DNA of 38,750 nucleotides from Alphaproteobacteria bacterium (GCA_021774775.1 JAJFIT010000031.1:1-38750), one strand, 5' to 3'; positions 26,872 through 35,360 are shown, counted from the first letter of the stretch. Notes: generated by a model not told the origin, from the sequence alone. Made by a program: numbers and translations.

Positions 26872-27468
26872 TTAAAACCCACCTGTCTGAGCAAACCGGA
26901 TAGCATCTTCCGCGCGGTCATCGCCCCAAAAAACCTCGTCCCCCACGAGGAAATTTGGCGTACCGAACAAGCCAAGGCCGCGAGCTGCATTTGTGGCGTC
27001 CTCAAGCGCTTCAACGACGGCGACGCTTGATGCCTCGCGTATCACCCGTGCAGGGTCCTGGCCAATATCGTCCAGGCTCCGGGATAAATTCACGGGTGAA
27101 CCCGCAACTAGCCCCTCACCAAACCAATAGTGATAACAGCGGCAAACAAATTCCCGGCACCAGCCTTCCTGCGCACCAAGAACGGCAATCTGATTGGTAA
27201 GTTCAAATTTTTCAATAGGATACGGCACTGGTGACTTGATAGCCAAGCCGTATAAAAGCGCGCGGCGCTCAACATCGCGCTGCATATAGGCCATTTTCTT
27301 GTCATTATTTAAAAATGGGTTACCGGCTTGTTCCTGCATCAATTGCCGCACGCTGAACGGGCGCATATTGAACCGAATTTTGTTTTTGGCTTCTAAAGCG
27401 CCGAGGCGCATAACCGAAAGATAAGTATAGGTGCTGCCGACGGTGAACCAAAAATCAATTTCTTTCAT
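26872..27468 (-). CDS. GST-kappa / 2-hydroxychromene-2-carboxylate isomerase-like protein
   Basis: A 198-residue thioredoxin-fold protein of the DsbA/GST-kappa group. The N-terminal DFWFTVGSTYTYLSVMRLG carries the Ser of this group instead of a CxxC, and GLFGTPNFLVGDEVFWGDDR closes the fold. ATG at 27468 was chosen because GAAAGG lies just upstream and the family start follows; an upstream start would add 12 residues. It is the second protein of this group in the window and is only loosely similar to the one at 6011-6616 by eye. The substrate is unknown; a glutathione-dependent isomerase or transferase is likely. Confidence 0.82.
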   Translation of the reverse strand: MKEIDFWFTVGSTYTYLSVMRLGALEAKNKIRFNMRPFSVRQLMQEQAGNPFLNNDKKMAYMQRDVERRALLYGLAIKSPVPYPIEKFELTNQIAVLGAQEGWCREFVCRCYHYWFGEGLVAGSPVNLSRSLDDIGQDPARVIREASSVAVVEALEDATNAARGLGLFGTPNFLVGDEVFWGDDRAEDAIRFAQTGGF

Positions 27469-27553
27469 CGCGGGCCTTTCTGCCAATGAAATCACCCGTA
27501 CCAACGGAGGCTGGCGTCCTCAAGTCCCTATTCATACCACTATTGGCAGCTAC

Positions 27554-27585
27554 CCTGATAGGGCTTGATAAAATCAAGCATCAGG
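27554..27585. terminator. Strong bulged hairpin downstream of the terB-like gene
   Basis: On the + strand CCTGAT, a 3-base bulge (AGG), GCTTGAT, loop AAA, ATCAAGC and ATCAGG form a 13-pair stem (27554-27585). On the - strand it begins 12 bases past the terB-like stop. No T-run follows, so it may be a weak terminator, an mRNA 3'-end stabiliser, or an operator for the next gene. Confidence 0.5.
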
Positions 27586-27597
27586 CACCCTTTGAAA

Positions 27598-28044
27598 TTA
27601 ACCCGCCTCGGCCTCAACCTCATGCTTCAAATGCACACGGTCGCGGGTGGAAACACCCAGCAAACCCGACACTTTTGCCAGCACATTGGCTTCGAAGTTA
27701 TCGATATGGTTGTCGGCAAGGGCAACACGCCACAACAGCCGCACAATTTCCTGGCGGCCCGCCTGGTCCAGCTCATCGGTGATCGCTTTGGTGAATTTAT
27801 ACAGGCATGTGGCTTCCTGTTGCTGCGCCTCGGCGTCACCGATTATCTGCTCGGCGTCCTCGCTCTCCAGGTCAAAATGATCGGTCATACAGGCCAGCAA
27901 CTGCGCCCGCTCATCAGCGCTGAAGTCACCGTCGGCCCGCGACACATAAACCAGCAAAGCGGCAGTTGCCAGTTGCACGTCGTTGTATGTATTTTCCTGT
28001 TCCGGGCTTTTCAGGCCCAGTAATTTTGTCATTTTATCAAACAT
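27598..28044 (-). CDS. TerB-like (tellurite resistance family) protein
   Basis: A 148-residue, mostly helical soluble protein. ALLVYVSRADGDFSADERAQL and LLWRVALADNHIDNFEANVL are the paired acidic motifs of the TerB fold, which bind metal in known structures. No other tellurite genes are nearby, so a resistance role should not be assumed; stand-alone TerB proteins are common and poorly understood. It follows the Tag-like gene by 105 bases in the same direction. Confidence 0.8.
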   Translation of the reverse strand: MFDKMTKLLGLKSPEQENTYNDVQLATAALLVYVSRADGDFSADERAQLLACMTDHFDLESEDAEQIIGDAEAQQQEATCLYKFTKAITDELDQAGRQEIVRLLWRVALADNHIDNFEANVLAKVSGLLGVSTRDRVHLKHEVEAEAG

Positions 28045-28149
28045 TCGTCACTCATTCGTAAGGTCTGCATCACTTGTTATCCTATCGCCCGGCTTGGTCG
28101 GCGAAAGCTCGCTGCGGCAACAGGTTCAGCCCGTGCGGTAAAATAATTT

Positions 28150-28827
28150 TCAAAGGTCAGGTCCAACACTCAAGGCCAGCAGCCGAGAGATATGGGCAAA
28201 GGGTCTGCCGCTTTCATCCGCCCACTGGTTGAAGGCCGCTTGAACTTTGGCCTGTGCGCCCTTGCCTGTGGGTGCTTTGTCCACCACGCCTTCACGCACT
28301 AGGGCTGCCACCACATCGCGGCCCATCACCCAGCCATCTTTGCCAAGAAAGCGCAGGAAATACTGCGCTGTCGAGCCGCCAAGCCTGCTGCCACGCTTGT
28401 GCAGCATGGCCAGAAGCCCGGTAAAGTCCTCCATCGGCCAATCGGCAATGCAGGCGGCGGCCGTGCCGTATTCATCCTCAAGATCACACAGCATAATTGC
28501 GTTATCGCGCACAGTTTGAATTTTGATGCCGTTCCTGACAATGCGGGTGTCTTTCAGAAGGCTATCCAGATCGTCATCAGACATGAATTTCCAGCGTACC
28601 GGCACAAAACCCTCAAAGGCTTCCTCAAACCCCGCCCATTTGTTTTCGATCACTTTCCAGCTGAACCCGGCCTGAAAAATCGCCCTGGTCATACCTGCCA
28701 AAATACGGTCTTCCGGCAAGGCCTTAATCTCGTCTGCCGATTTAATCGCCGGCATCATATCCTCAATCACTTCGCGGCTGCCGCGGTGTGCCGCCGCCAA
28801 ATCAAACAATTCATTTATGTTATGCAC
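28150..28827 (-). CDS. Divergent DNA-3-methyladenine glycosylase I (Tag) family protein
   Basis: A helix-hairpin-helix glycosylase-like protein, 225 residues from the GTG at 28827, which has GAGGA six bases upstream; an ATG at 28854 with a weaker site would add nine. The core AGMTRAIFQAGFSWKVIENK followed by WAGFEEAFEGFVP matches the Tag helix that shapes the base pocket. However, the N-terminal Cys and the YHDxEWG segment of E. coli Tag are missing, as are matching zinc ligands at the C-terminus. It probably excises alkylated bases or is a relative with altered specificity. Divergent from the J-domain gene across about 220 bases. Confidence 0.7.
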   Translation of the reverse strand: MHNINELFDLAAAHRGSREVIEDMMPAIKSADEIKALPEDRILAGMTRAIFQAGFSWKVIENKWAGFEEAFEGFVPVRWKFMSDDDLDSLLKDTRIVRNGIKIQTVRDNAIMLCDLEDEYGTAAACIADWPMEDFTGLLAMLHKRGSRLGGSTAQYFLRFLGKDGWVMGRDVVAALVREGVVDKAPTGKGAQAKVQAAFNQWADESGRPFAHISRLLALSVGPDL

Positions 28828-29049
28828 GCTGTTTCCTCGCTGATTTTCATTCATTCCAGCCTATGCGCAGCAGCGGTCGGCGTCCAGTATTCACACGTAA
28901 CAAAACCGGGATTTCCATACCTGGAACCATCAAATATGCTGCAAGTAAATCTAGGCCTTGAAATTCGCGCCCGGTTAGACGACAGTGCGCCGCCTCAGTT
29001 GCCTAACGGCGATAGAGACTTTCTTTCAATTGTCCGGTAAAATAACCCC

Positions 29050-29556
29050 ATGCCAAGTGATCACATCAGAAGTTTTGGTTTCCCCCGCTGGGGCGAGTAC
29101 GGCAAGGATAAAGACGCCCAAGCCGTTCAGATGTGCGAATATACCGGCTGCAATGAGCGCGGCGACCACCCGGCACCCAAATCACCGGGCTCGAACGAGC
29201 GCTGGCATTTTTGCCGACCCCACGCCGCCGAATATAATCGCAACTGGAATTTCTTCGAAGGCATGAGCGACGATGAAGCCAAGCAGCATATGGAAGATAA
29301 CAGCCAGTCATCTGATGCATTTGCCGGTGCCCGCACCTTCGAATGGGGTGGCGCGGAAGACGAAAATGGCTATTCCACAACCGAACAGGCCGCGTTTGAC
29401 ACACTGGAACTGGACAGCAGCGCCGGGCAAGACGCGGTTAAAAGCCAATACCGCAAGCTGGCCAAAATGTACCACCCGGACGCCAACCCTGGCGACCCGG
29501 CAGCGTCGGAGCGGTTTCACCAAATCCAAAGCGCTTACGACCTGTTAAAAGAATAG
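29050..29556 (+). CDS. J-domain protein with an N-terminal Cys/His cluster
   Basis: A 168-residue DnaJ-like co-chaperone. The C-terminal ~60 residues are a J-domain: AAFDTLELDSSAGQDAVKSQ, the HPD triad in MYHPDANPGD, and FHQIQSAYDLLKE. The N-terminal part holds a likely zinc-binding cluster (Cys, Cys, His, then WHFCRPHAAEYN). There is no Gly/Phe region or classical DnaJ zinc domain. The layout, with the J-domain last, is a recurrent alphaproteobacterial form; it would stimulate Hsp70 ATPase on an unknown client. It ends 40 bases from the convergent M14 gene. Confidence 0.88.
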   Translation: MPSDHIRSFGFPRWGEYGKDKDAQAVQMCEYTGCNERGDHPAPKSPGSNERWHFCRPHAAEYNRNWNFFEGMSDDEAKQHMEDNSQSSDAFAGARTFEWGGAEDENGYSTTEQAAFDTLELDSSAGQDAVKSQYRKLAKMYHPDANPGDPAASERFHQIQSAYDLLKE

Positions 29557-29596
29557 CCCTGGCCTGACGGCAGTGCGCTCCGGTTTCGATCAATAT

Positions 29597-30640
29597 TCAT
29601 ATTATTTCATCTTCGTCAAACAGTGGTTCTGCGTCCAGCTGATCCATCAAACTTTCAATTTTGTCTTCGGCACTGCGGTTTTGGCCATGTTTGGCAATAT
29701 GAAAAACCGCGTCACCTTCGTTGACAACGGGCAGGGTTGCACGCCCAATGATCAGTCCGGCCTCGGTAGCGACAACCTCTGTCTCCACCTGTCCAAACGG
29801 GTCAGCCACGACCCCGACCACGTCACCGACGCTGACTTCCTCTCCGATAGTTCGGTATGTTCTCAAAAGGCCGCCTTCGGGTGCCCGCAACCATGAGCTG
29901 GTTTTGGCCAAAATAGAGTGAGTTTTCAGGGCCGGTACGCCTCTGGACGTAATCATTTCCAGGCGGTGCATAACCCGCAAAATTCCGCTTACGCCGGCGC
30001 GCACGGCAAACTCGTCAAATCGCAGGCCTTCCCCAGCTTCATAAAGAAGGATATCAACCTCTTCTTTTTGTGCTGAATGCCGAAGAGATCCTTCCCTTAC
30101 CTTAGAGGTTACAATGATTGGGGCTCCAAAACATTTAGCTAAATCCATGGTCTCCGGCTTTGACGGCGTAACACGAATTTGCGGCAGGTTCGCTCTATGG
30201 ATCGCGGCGGAATGCAGGTCAATTCCCACGTCAGATTTCCGGACAATTTCATTCATGAACAAATTGGCAAGGCGCGAAGCAAGGGCGCCTTTGGTGCCCC
30301 CTGGAAAACACCGATTGAGATCACGGCGGTCGGGCAAATAGCGCGAGTGGCTCATGAAACCAAGCGTATTAACAATCGGCACCGCCAGAAGCGTGCCACG
30401 CAATCGATCCAGGTTTTTTGTCCGCAACAGCCGTCTAACAATCTCAACACCAATGACCTCATCACCGTGAATTGCAGCGCTGACAAATATCGTCGGCCCT
30501 TGCCGTCGCCCATGCACCACATGAACCGGCAAGGTTACCGGGTTATGGGCTGATGACATGCTCACCGGTAAATCAATGGTACGCCGGGTGCCGGGGTCAA
30601 TTTTTTCAGTGCCAATTTCAAACGGCGTCTGGATTGGCAC
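29597..30640 (-). CDS. M14-type succinylglutamate desuccinylase / aspartoacylase family protein
   Basis: Zinc-dependent hydrolase, 347 residues. The zinc ligands are in AAIHGDE (His58, Glu61) and IDLHSA (His143), with the catalytic Glu in LLYEAGEG (Glu201). A C-terminal barrel-like domain (about 255-325) and an acidic tail follow. The GTG start overlaps the rimK stop (TAGTG), so the two are translationally coupled. By family it removes an acyl or glutamyl-type group; with RimK next to it, removal of added glutamates is an attractive but unproven guess. Confidence 0.85.
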   Translation of the reverse strand: MPIQTPFEIGTEKIDPGTRRTIDLPVSMSSAHNPVTLPVHVVHGRRQGPTIFVSAAIHGDEVIGVEIVRRLLRTKNLDRLRGTLLAVPIVNTLGFMSHSRYLPDRRDLNRCFPGGTKGALASRLANLFMNEIVRKSDVGIDLHSAAIHRANLPQIRVTPSKPETMDLAKCFGAPIIVTSKVREGSLRHSAQKEEVDILLYEAGEGLRFDEFAVRAGVSGILRVMHRLEMITSRGVPALKTHSILAKTSSWLRAPEGGLLRTYRTIGEEVSVGDVVGVVADPFGQVETEVVATEAGLIIGRATLPVVNEGDAVFHIAKHGQNRSAEDKIESLMDQLDAEPLFDEDEII

Positions 30641-31545
30641 TAGCCTTTCCCAACAGTTTTTGTTTTTCCCGGTTGAGCCTTCTTCTCTATCAGTTCGATG
30701 ATTTTTCCGGCAATATCAATACCGGTTGCATTCTCAATACCCTCAAGGCCAGGTGATGAATTCACTTCCATAACAACCGGTCCGTGGTTCGAGCGCAGAA
30801 GGTCAACGCCGCAAACATTCAGACCCATGGCTTTGGCGCTTCGTATGGCTGTTGACCGTTCTTCCGGCGATATTTTCACTCGTTTCGCACTGCCGCCGCG
30901 GTGCAAGTTGGAACGAAACTCCCCCTCCGCTCCGGTTCTCATCATCGCTGCCATAACCTTGCCGCCGACGACAAGTACGCGAAGATCAGAACCACCAGCT
31001 TCTTTGATGAATTCCTGAACTAAAATATTCACGTTTGCGCCGCGGAAGGCCTCCACAACCGACTTGGCCGACCGATCGGTGTCGGCGAGCACGACGCCGA
31101 TGCCCTGAGTGCCTTCCAATAGCTTGATCACCAATGGCGCGCCGCCAGCTTGTTTGATAACTTCTTCTGTCTGTTTTGGGTCATGTGCAAAAGTTGTTAC
31201 AGGAAGCCCGACACCTACACGTGACAACACCTGCAGCGAGCGAAGTTTATCACGCGAGCGGCCAATGGCTACGCTTTCATTGAGCGGGAACACCCCCATC
31301 ATTTCAAACTGTCGTAATACGGCCAGCCCGTAAAAGGTGATCGACGCCCCGATACGCGGAATCACCGCATCATAGGTCGGCAATTTTTCCCCTCGATAAT
31401 AAATGGACGGCCTCCGGGAGGCGATATTGATATAGCATTGAAGCGTATTGATCATGTCCAACTGGTGACCACGTTGCTCGGCGGCTTCCTGTAATCTTTT
31501 GTGCGAATAGAGATTGTGGTTTCGTGCAAGCATCGCAATTCTCAT
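30640..31545 (-). CDS. rimK: RimK-type ATP-grasp glutamate ligase
   Basis: ATP-grasp ligase of 301 residues, the size of E. coli RimK, which adds glutamates to the C-terminus of ribosomal protein S6. Visible motifs are [18 protein letters not shown], the RimK N-terminal [21 protein letters not shown], the ATP-site [34 protein letters not shown], and the metal-site [14 protein letters not shown]. It lies between a RimB-like protease and an M14 hydrolase in one direction. The substrate here could be S6 or another protein or peptide. Confidence 0.92.
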   Translation of the reverse strand: MRIAMLARNHNLYSHKRLQEAAEQRGHQLDMINTLQCYINIASRRPSIYYRGEKLPTYDAVIPRIGASITFYGLAVLRQFEMMGVFPLNESVAIGRSRDKLRSLQVLSRVGVGLPVTTFAHDPKQTEEVIKQAGGAPLVIKLLEGTQGIGVVLADTDRSAKSVVEAFRGANVNILVQEFIKEAGGSDLRVLVVGGKVMAAMMRTGAEGEFRSNLHRGGSAKRVKISPEERSTAIRSAKAMGLNVCGVDLLRSNHGPVVMEVNSSPGLEGIENATGIDIAGKIIELIEKKAQPGKTKTVGKG

Positions 31546-31613
31546 GATATGTCGCCTTTATATGTTCAGGTATTATCGTCAGCAATGAATAGAATTTGTT
31601 GCAAATGGTCGTG

Positions 31614-32054
31614 TTATTTTGACTTCCCGGATTTCAGCTTAAAAGTTTTGGACGGGTCTACAAGCAGCCGGTTGCCCATGCCCTCGCGGCCCAAAAGCAT
31701 AAGATAACTCATATCCGACCGATCAGTCAGAGATATTTTGATGGGCCATGATTGATCACCCAACTCCAGCAATGTTTCGATAACAAATCGTTCTTCGGAA
31801 GAACCGTTGGATGACTTTACTGTGCGCACATCATTGAGCGCCGACCTGCAGTTAATAATATGCTCAACGTCATGAATATCCGGGTGAATGTCAAATTGCA
31901 CCCAAGGCTTTCCGTCTTTTCTTATCTTCTTTAAATTATCAACGTGAAGCGACGAAGTTTTCGCACCGGTGTCTACTCGAACCTGCAAGTCCTCAATACC
32001 AAGTTCTGGCAATGCGCAGGTTTCCAGGCAACCTACAATTAGTTTTTCGGTCAT
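31614..32054 (-). CDS. RimB-like retropepsin-type aspartic protease (DUF785 / putative ATP-dependent zinc protease family)
   Basis: A 146-residue protein of the family often named 'ATP-dependent zinc protease', which has a retropepsin fold. VRVDTGAKTSSLHV holds the active Asp (Asp28 from the ATG at 32054), and the partner LMLLGREGMGNRLLVDP is near the C-terminus. A TTG two codons earlier is also possible. In Pseudomonas, RimB of this family acts with RimK on glutamylated S6. Here it is the first gene of the rimB-like, rimK, M14 run, 68 bases before rimK. Confidence 0.85.
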   Translation of the reverse strand: MTEKLIVGCLETCALPELGIEDLQVRVDTGAKTSSLHVDNLKKIRKDGKPWVQFDIHPDIHDVEHIINCRSALNDVRTVKSSNGSSEERFVIETLLELGDQSWPIKISLTDRSDMSYLMLLGREGMGNRLLVDPSKTFKLKSGKSK

Positions 32055-32101
32055 TAACAAACAATCTTTCGGCTGTGTTTTATCGCTGGCAATAACTATT
32101 C

Positions 32102-32128
32102 ATTATGATGCGGGTATACAAATGACAA
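32102..32128 (-). promoter_or_regulatory. Possible promoter for the rimB-like/rimK operon
   Basis: On the - strand TTGTCA (32128-32123) and CATAAT (32107-32102) each match five of six consensus bases, but the spacing is short at 15. It lies in the 149-base gap between the GNAT gene and the rimB-like gene, about 48 bases from the start codon. Confidence 0.35.
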
Positions 32129-32203
32129 TAATCACACGCTTTTCATTTAATCACAAAGGAATAGCGTTGCCCTACTCCGCTGCCGCGGACGCCCAGCGGC
32201 ATT

Positions 32204-32884
32204 TCAAATGACAAAAGGTATAACCAATTTGCTGCGCTGCTTTCCTGAGCCGTCGAAATTGCCCGCATCCAGCCACGCCTGAAATCCGGCCTTGATGACC
32301 GGCCATTCGCTGCCGATCATCGAATACCATGCGGTGTCACGGTTCTTGCCCTTAATCACCATATCGTTTCTGAATATGCCCTCAAAGACAAAGCCGAATC
32401 GCAGCGCCGACCGCATTGAAGCGGCATTGGCAGCGTTGCATTTCCACTCGAACCGCCGGTATCCCTGTTCGTCAAACACGTGTTTTGCCATAAGATATAG
32501 CGCTTCGGTAGCAGCGCGGGTACGCTGCAAATCCGGTCCGAAAACCACACAGCCCACTTCGGCGCTGCCGTGCTCGGGGCGGCGACGCATATAGCTTGCC
32601 ATGCCCACAATCCTGTCACTGCCCGCGTCCATTATCACCATGGTGCGCCAATCGCGCTCAACTCGAACATGAGCCAGCATTGCATTCAATTCGTCCGCGC
32701 TGCTGTAGGGACCCATGGGAATATATGTCCATAAGCTGTCATTGCTCGTGCCGCCAATCGCCGCAAACAAACCCGCGGCGTGCTGATCAGCAACGAACGG
32801 CTCCAGCCGACAATAGGCCCCAGCCAGTTTTGTTTCACCGACAGCGCCCCGCGCCGTCCAATGTGCCAGATTTTGTTCTACCAC
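32204..32884 (-). CDS. GNAT-family N-acetyltransferase (RimJ/RimL-like)
   Basis: A 226-residue acetyl-CoA-dependent transferase. MVIMDAGSDRIVGMASYMRR, then AEVGCVVFGPDLQRTRAATEALYL (the acceptor strand and pyrophosphate loop), and FEWKCNAANAASMRSALRFGFVFEGIFRN form the RimJ/RimL-like core. GTG start at 32884 with AGGAG eight bases upstream. It follows the DUF1272 gene by 31 bases, probably in one unit. The substrate is unknown: a protein N-terminus or small amine are both possible. Confidence 0.85.
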   Translation of the reverse strand: MVEQNLAHWTARGAVGETKLAGAYCRLEPFVADQHAAGLFAAIGGTSNDSLWTYIPMGPYSSADELNAMLAHVRVERDWRTMVIMDAGSDRIVGMASYMRRRPEHGSAEVGCVVFGPDLQRTRAATEALYLMAKHVFDEQGYRRFEWKCNAANAASMRSALRFGFVFEGIFRNDMVIKGKNRDTAWYSMIGSEWPVIKAGFQAWLDAGNFDGSGKQRSKLVIPFVI

Positions 32885-32915
32885 TATTCGTACTCCTGCC
32901 TGGCCGCCAACAAGG

Positions 32916-33224
32916 CTAGCGGTTACGCGGCCTTATCTTCTTGATCGCCGCGGCAAATTCCAGATGGGCCTCCAGGTCGACAGGCTTCAAATATCGCTCA
33001 GTTGATGGCGGTTGATGCTGGGCAGATACGCCCGGCCGCCATTCTGTCGTCGGTCGGGTGGGTCTTTTCTTGAAGCCTCCACCGCAATTGGGGCACACAT
33101 TTTCCAAAACATCCGACACACAGTCGGCACAAAAGGTACATTCGTAACTACATATCAATGCTTCCGAACTGTCGTTGGGCAAATCCATGTCGCAGTGTTC
33201 GCAGGATGGCTTCATTTCAAGCAT
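32916..33224 (-). CDS. DUF1272 cysteine-rich small protein
   Basis: A 102-residue protein whose first ~55 residues hold four Cys pairs or near-pairs (CEHC, CSYECTFCADC, CPNCGG), the pattern of DUF1272 and a double zinc-ribbon-like fold. The tail is basic and unstructured-looking. Function is unknown. It is the first gene of a - strand unit with the GNAT gene and is divergent from the M20 amidase. Confidence 0.82.
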   Translation of the reverse strand: MLEMKPSCEHCDMDLPNDSSEALICSYECTFCADCVSDVLENVCPNCGGGFKKRPTRPTTEWRPGVSAQHQPPSTERYLKPVDLEAHLEFAAAIKKIRPRNR

Positions 33225-33267
33225 CGGTTTTCTCCCTGTAGCCCTGTTGGTTTACTTTTATCCGTAG

Positions 33268-33297
33268 TTTACAGGTGCAGCCTGTGTTCCCTATACT
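33268..33297 (+). promoter_or_regulatory. Promoter of the exported M20 amidase
   Basis: TTTACA (33268-33273) and TATACT (33292-33297) each match five of six consensus bases with an 18-base spacer. Transcription would start near 33304, and AGGAG (33328-33332) precedes the ATG. The spacer contains a small inverted repeat, ACAGG-TGCAG-CCTGT (33271-33285), a possible operator. Confidence 0.55.
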
Positions 33298-33338
33298 GTA
33301 GAAAATCAACGCAGCAAACAAAGTTCTAGGAGTAATTT

Positions 33339-34670
33339 ATGACAATCGCAGGGCATGGAAATATTACAGCTTGTCTGGTCATTTTTATTGGCCTTTTTCA
33401 ACCCGTCATGGCCACCGATAAGCCCGCTGATACAATAGAAAAAGCCAGCGCCAACCGCATGGAAGCCCGCATTAAAGCCCTGTCTCAGTTCGGCAAGAAC
33501 GCTGACGGCGGCGTGGACCGGGTTGCTTATTCGGACGCCGACCTGCAGGGGCGCGCCTATATCATCAGCGAGCTTAAAGCACTGGGGCTGAGTGTGCGCA
33601 TTGATGCCGCGGCCAATATTTTTGCTCGCCGCGCCGGCAGTAACCTGTCGGCCAAGCCCATATTGTTTGGCTCCCATATCGATTCGGTGCCAGGGGGCGG
33701 CAACTACGATGGCCCCACCGGCGTTATCGCCGCCATGGAAGCAATTGATTTGTTGAACGCCGCGGATATTCAAACCAGCCATCCGCTGGAACTGGTTGTC
33801 TTCTCCAACGAAGAAGGCGGCCTTGTAGGGTCGCTGGCCATGCGCGGACATTTGAAAATGAGCGCGCTGACTGTGGTGAATGCCAGCGGCAGGTCGATCG
33901 GTGACGGCACCAACCTCATCGGCGGCAACATCAGCGACGTCGCCAGTGCTAAAGTCGACACTGACAAATACGAAGCCTTCATCGAACTGCATATCGAACA
34001 GGGCGGTATCCTGGACGAAGAAAAGCTGGATATCGGCGTGGTGGAAGGCATTGTCGGCATCGGATGGTGGGATGTGACCGTCGAAGGCTACGCTAACCAC
34101 GGCGGCACCACTGCCATGAACAACCGGCGCGACGCCATGGTTTCTGCCGCTGAACTCACGCTTGCGATAAACCGCATTGCGCTCAGGACAGACGGACGGC
34201 AAGTGGCCACCGTTGGTCGCATTCAAGCCTTTCCGGGCGCGCCCAATGTCATTCCGGGCCGGGTGGAAATGAGCATTGAAATTCGTGATCTGAAACAGGC
34301 AAAAATTGATCAGGTTTATGCTGCAGTTGAAAAAGCTGCCGCCGAGATTGCGGCGCGCAACAAAACCAGCATCCGCTTTAAGGAAATTGATGTGGCGTCG
34401 GAGCCCGCGCCCACCGATCCGCGCATGCGCAAAATTATTGAAACTGCAACACAGGCACTGGGTTACAGCTACCGCATCATGCCGTCTGGCGCGGGCCATG
34501 ACGCGCAGGATATGGTTCATATTGCCCCCACCGGCATGATTTTTGTACCGTCTGTCGGCGGTGTCAGCCACTCCCCCAATGAATTTACCACGCCGCAAGC
34601 TATGGCCAGGGGCGCGGACGTTTTGATGCGGGCAATCCTCGCCGTTGATGCAGGCGCGTTGGAAAAATAA
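33339..34670 (+). CDS. Exported M20-family Zn-dependent hydantoinase/carbamoylase-type amidase
   Basis: A 443-residue metal-dependent amidohydrolase of the N-carbamoyl-amino-acid / allantoate / ureidoglycolate amidase group. Residues 1-25 look like a signal peptide (hydrophobic core ending PVMA), so it is probably periplasmic. Metal-site motifs are GSHIDSVPGGGNYDGPTGV (His113, Asp124), FSNEEGG (Glu158/159), ELHIEQGG (His218) and SHSPNEFT (His411). GNYDG precedes a normal dimerisation lid region. A signal peptide is unusual for this mainly cytosolic group. The substrate cannot be told from sequence. Confidence 0.88.
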   Translation: MTIAGHGNITACLVIFIGLFQPVMATDKPADTIEKASANRMEARIKALSQFGKNADGGVDRVAYSDADLQGRAYIISELKALGLSVRIDAAANIFARRAGSNLSAKPILFGSHIDSVPGGGNYDGPTGVIAAMEAIDLLNAADIQTSHPLELVVFSNEEGGLVGSLAMRGHLKMSALTVVNASGRSIGDGTNLIGGNISDVASAKVDTDKYEAFIELHIEQGGILDEEKLDIGVVEGIVGIGWWDVTVEGYANHGGTTAMNNRRDAMVSAAELTLAINRIALRTDGRQVATVGRIQAFPGAPNVIPGRVEMSIEIRDLKQAKIDQVYAAVEKAAAEIAARNKTSIRFKEIDVASEPAPTDPRMRKIIETATQALGYSYRIMPSGAGHDAQDMVHIAPTGMIFVPSVGGVSHSPNEFTTPQAMARGADVLMRAILAVDAGALEK

Positions 34671-34697
34671 GCGGATAAGCCCTGCAGCCTGGCGCTA

Positions 34698-35360
34698 CTA
34701 TAGTTTGTAAGCATCGAGCAAACCGTGGGAAAGCGGCGCTGCCTCGCCTTCAGGCGCAACGTCCGGCGCGTGCTGGCGCATGCTGATCGGCACCACACCA
34801 GCCCAAACCGGATAGCTGGCCTCGTCGCCGTCACCGGGTGGGTCAGCCCGAACCTTGGCGCTGGCGTCTTCAATCTCCATCTCCAGCAGGCCGGTTGCCT
34901 TGCGCTCGGTCTCTGTCATGGGGCGCAACTGCGGCCAACGCCCAGGCGCCAGCATCTCGAAAAACCGTTCCATGTGATACTTGAACGCACCGTCATCTTC
35001 AACCAGGCGCGGCTTGCCGTAAGCCACCACGGAGCGGTAATTTACGCTGGTATTGAAAGCCGAACGCGCCAACACCAGGCCGTCCAGCTGGGTAACCGCA
35101 ACCGTTGCCGGATTGCCCTGTGCCAGATGGCGAATCATCATGCTCTTGGACGATCCGTGCCAATAAAGCCGGTTGCCCTCACGCCAATGGGACGTGGGGA
35201 TCACATAGGGCTGGCCGTTCACTTCAAACGCCACATGACACAGAAAATGGCTATCAATAATATCGTAAGCCAGTTTCTTGTCATAACTGGCCCGTTTCAG
35301 CCCGCGGCGCACCCGGTTTCGGTCATTGGCCGAAAAAGCACCGTTACCTTGCTTACTCAT
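34698..35360 (-). CDS. Pyridoxamine 5'-phosphate oxidase family flavin-binding protein
   Basis: A 220-residue split-barrel flavoprotein of the FMN-binding PNPOx-like group. HFLCHVAFEVNGQPYVIPTSHWREGNRLYWHGS is the typical N-terminal barrel (shown here as two overlapping motifs, FLCHVAFEVNGQPYVIP and TSHWREGNRLYWHGS), followed by NYRSVVAYGKPRLV and WAGVVPI. It is not the true PdxH. The ATG overlaps the stop of a small upstream ORF by eight bases. It is divergent from a MocR regulator, a pairing that suggests MocR controls it. Confidence 0.85.
   Translation of the reverse strand: MSKQGNGAFSANDRNRVRRGLKRASYDKKLAYDIIDSHFLCHVAFEVNGQPYVIPTSHWREGNRLYWHGSSKSMMIRHLAQGNPATVAVTQLDGLVLARSAFNTSVNYRSVVAYGKPRLVEDDGAFKYHMERFFEMLAPGRWPQLRPMTETERKATGLLEMEIEDASAKVRADPPGDGDEASYPVWAGVVPISMRQHAPDVAPEGEAAPLSHGLLDAYKL

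Noticed and set aside
27598-28044. Tellurite resistance operon
   Set aside because: Only a lone TerB-like gene is present; no terA, terC, terD or terZ neighbours are found.
28399-29040. 213-codon + strand frame across the Tag-like gene and the divergent gap
   Set aside because: Mostly antisense to the Tag-like gene, with no domain and no start signal.
33306-34598. 430-codon open frame on the - strand opposite the M20 amidase
   Set aside because: It lies wholly antisense to a gene with clear metal-site motifs and a promoter, has no recognisable domain, and is His/Gly/Arg-rich as expected for a shadow frame.
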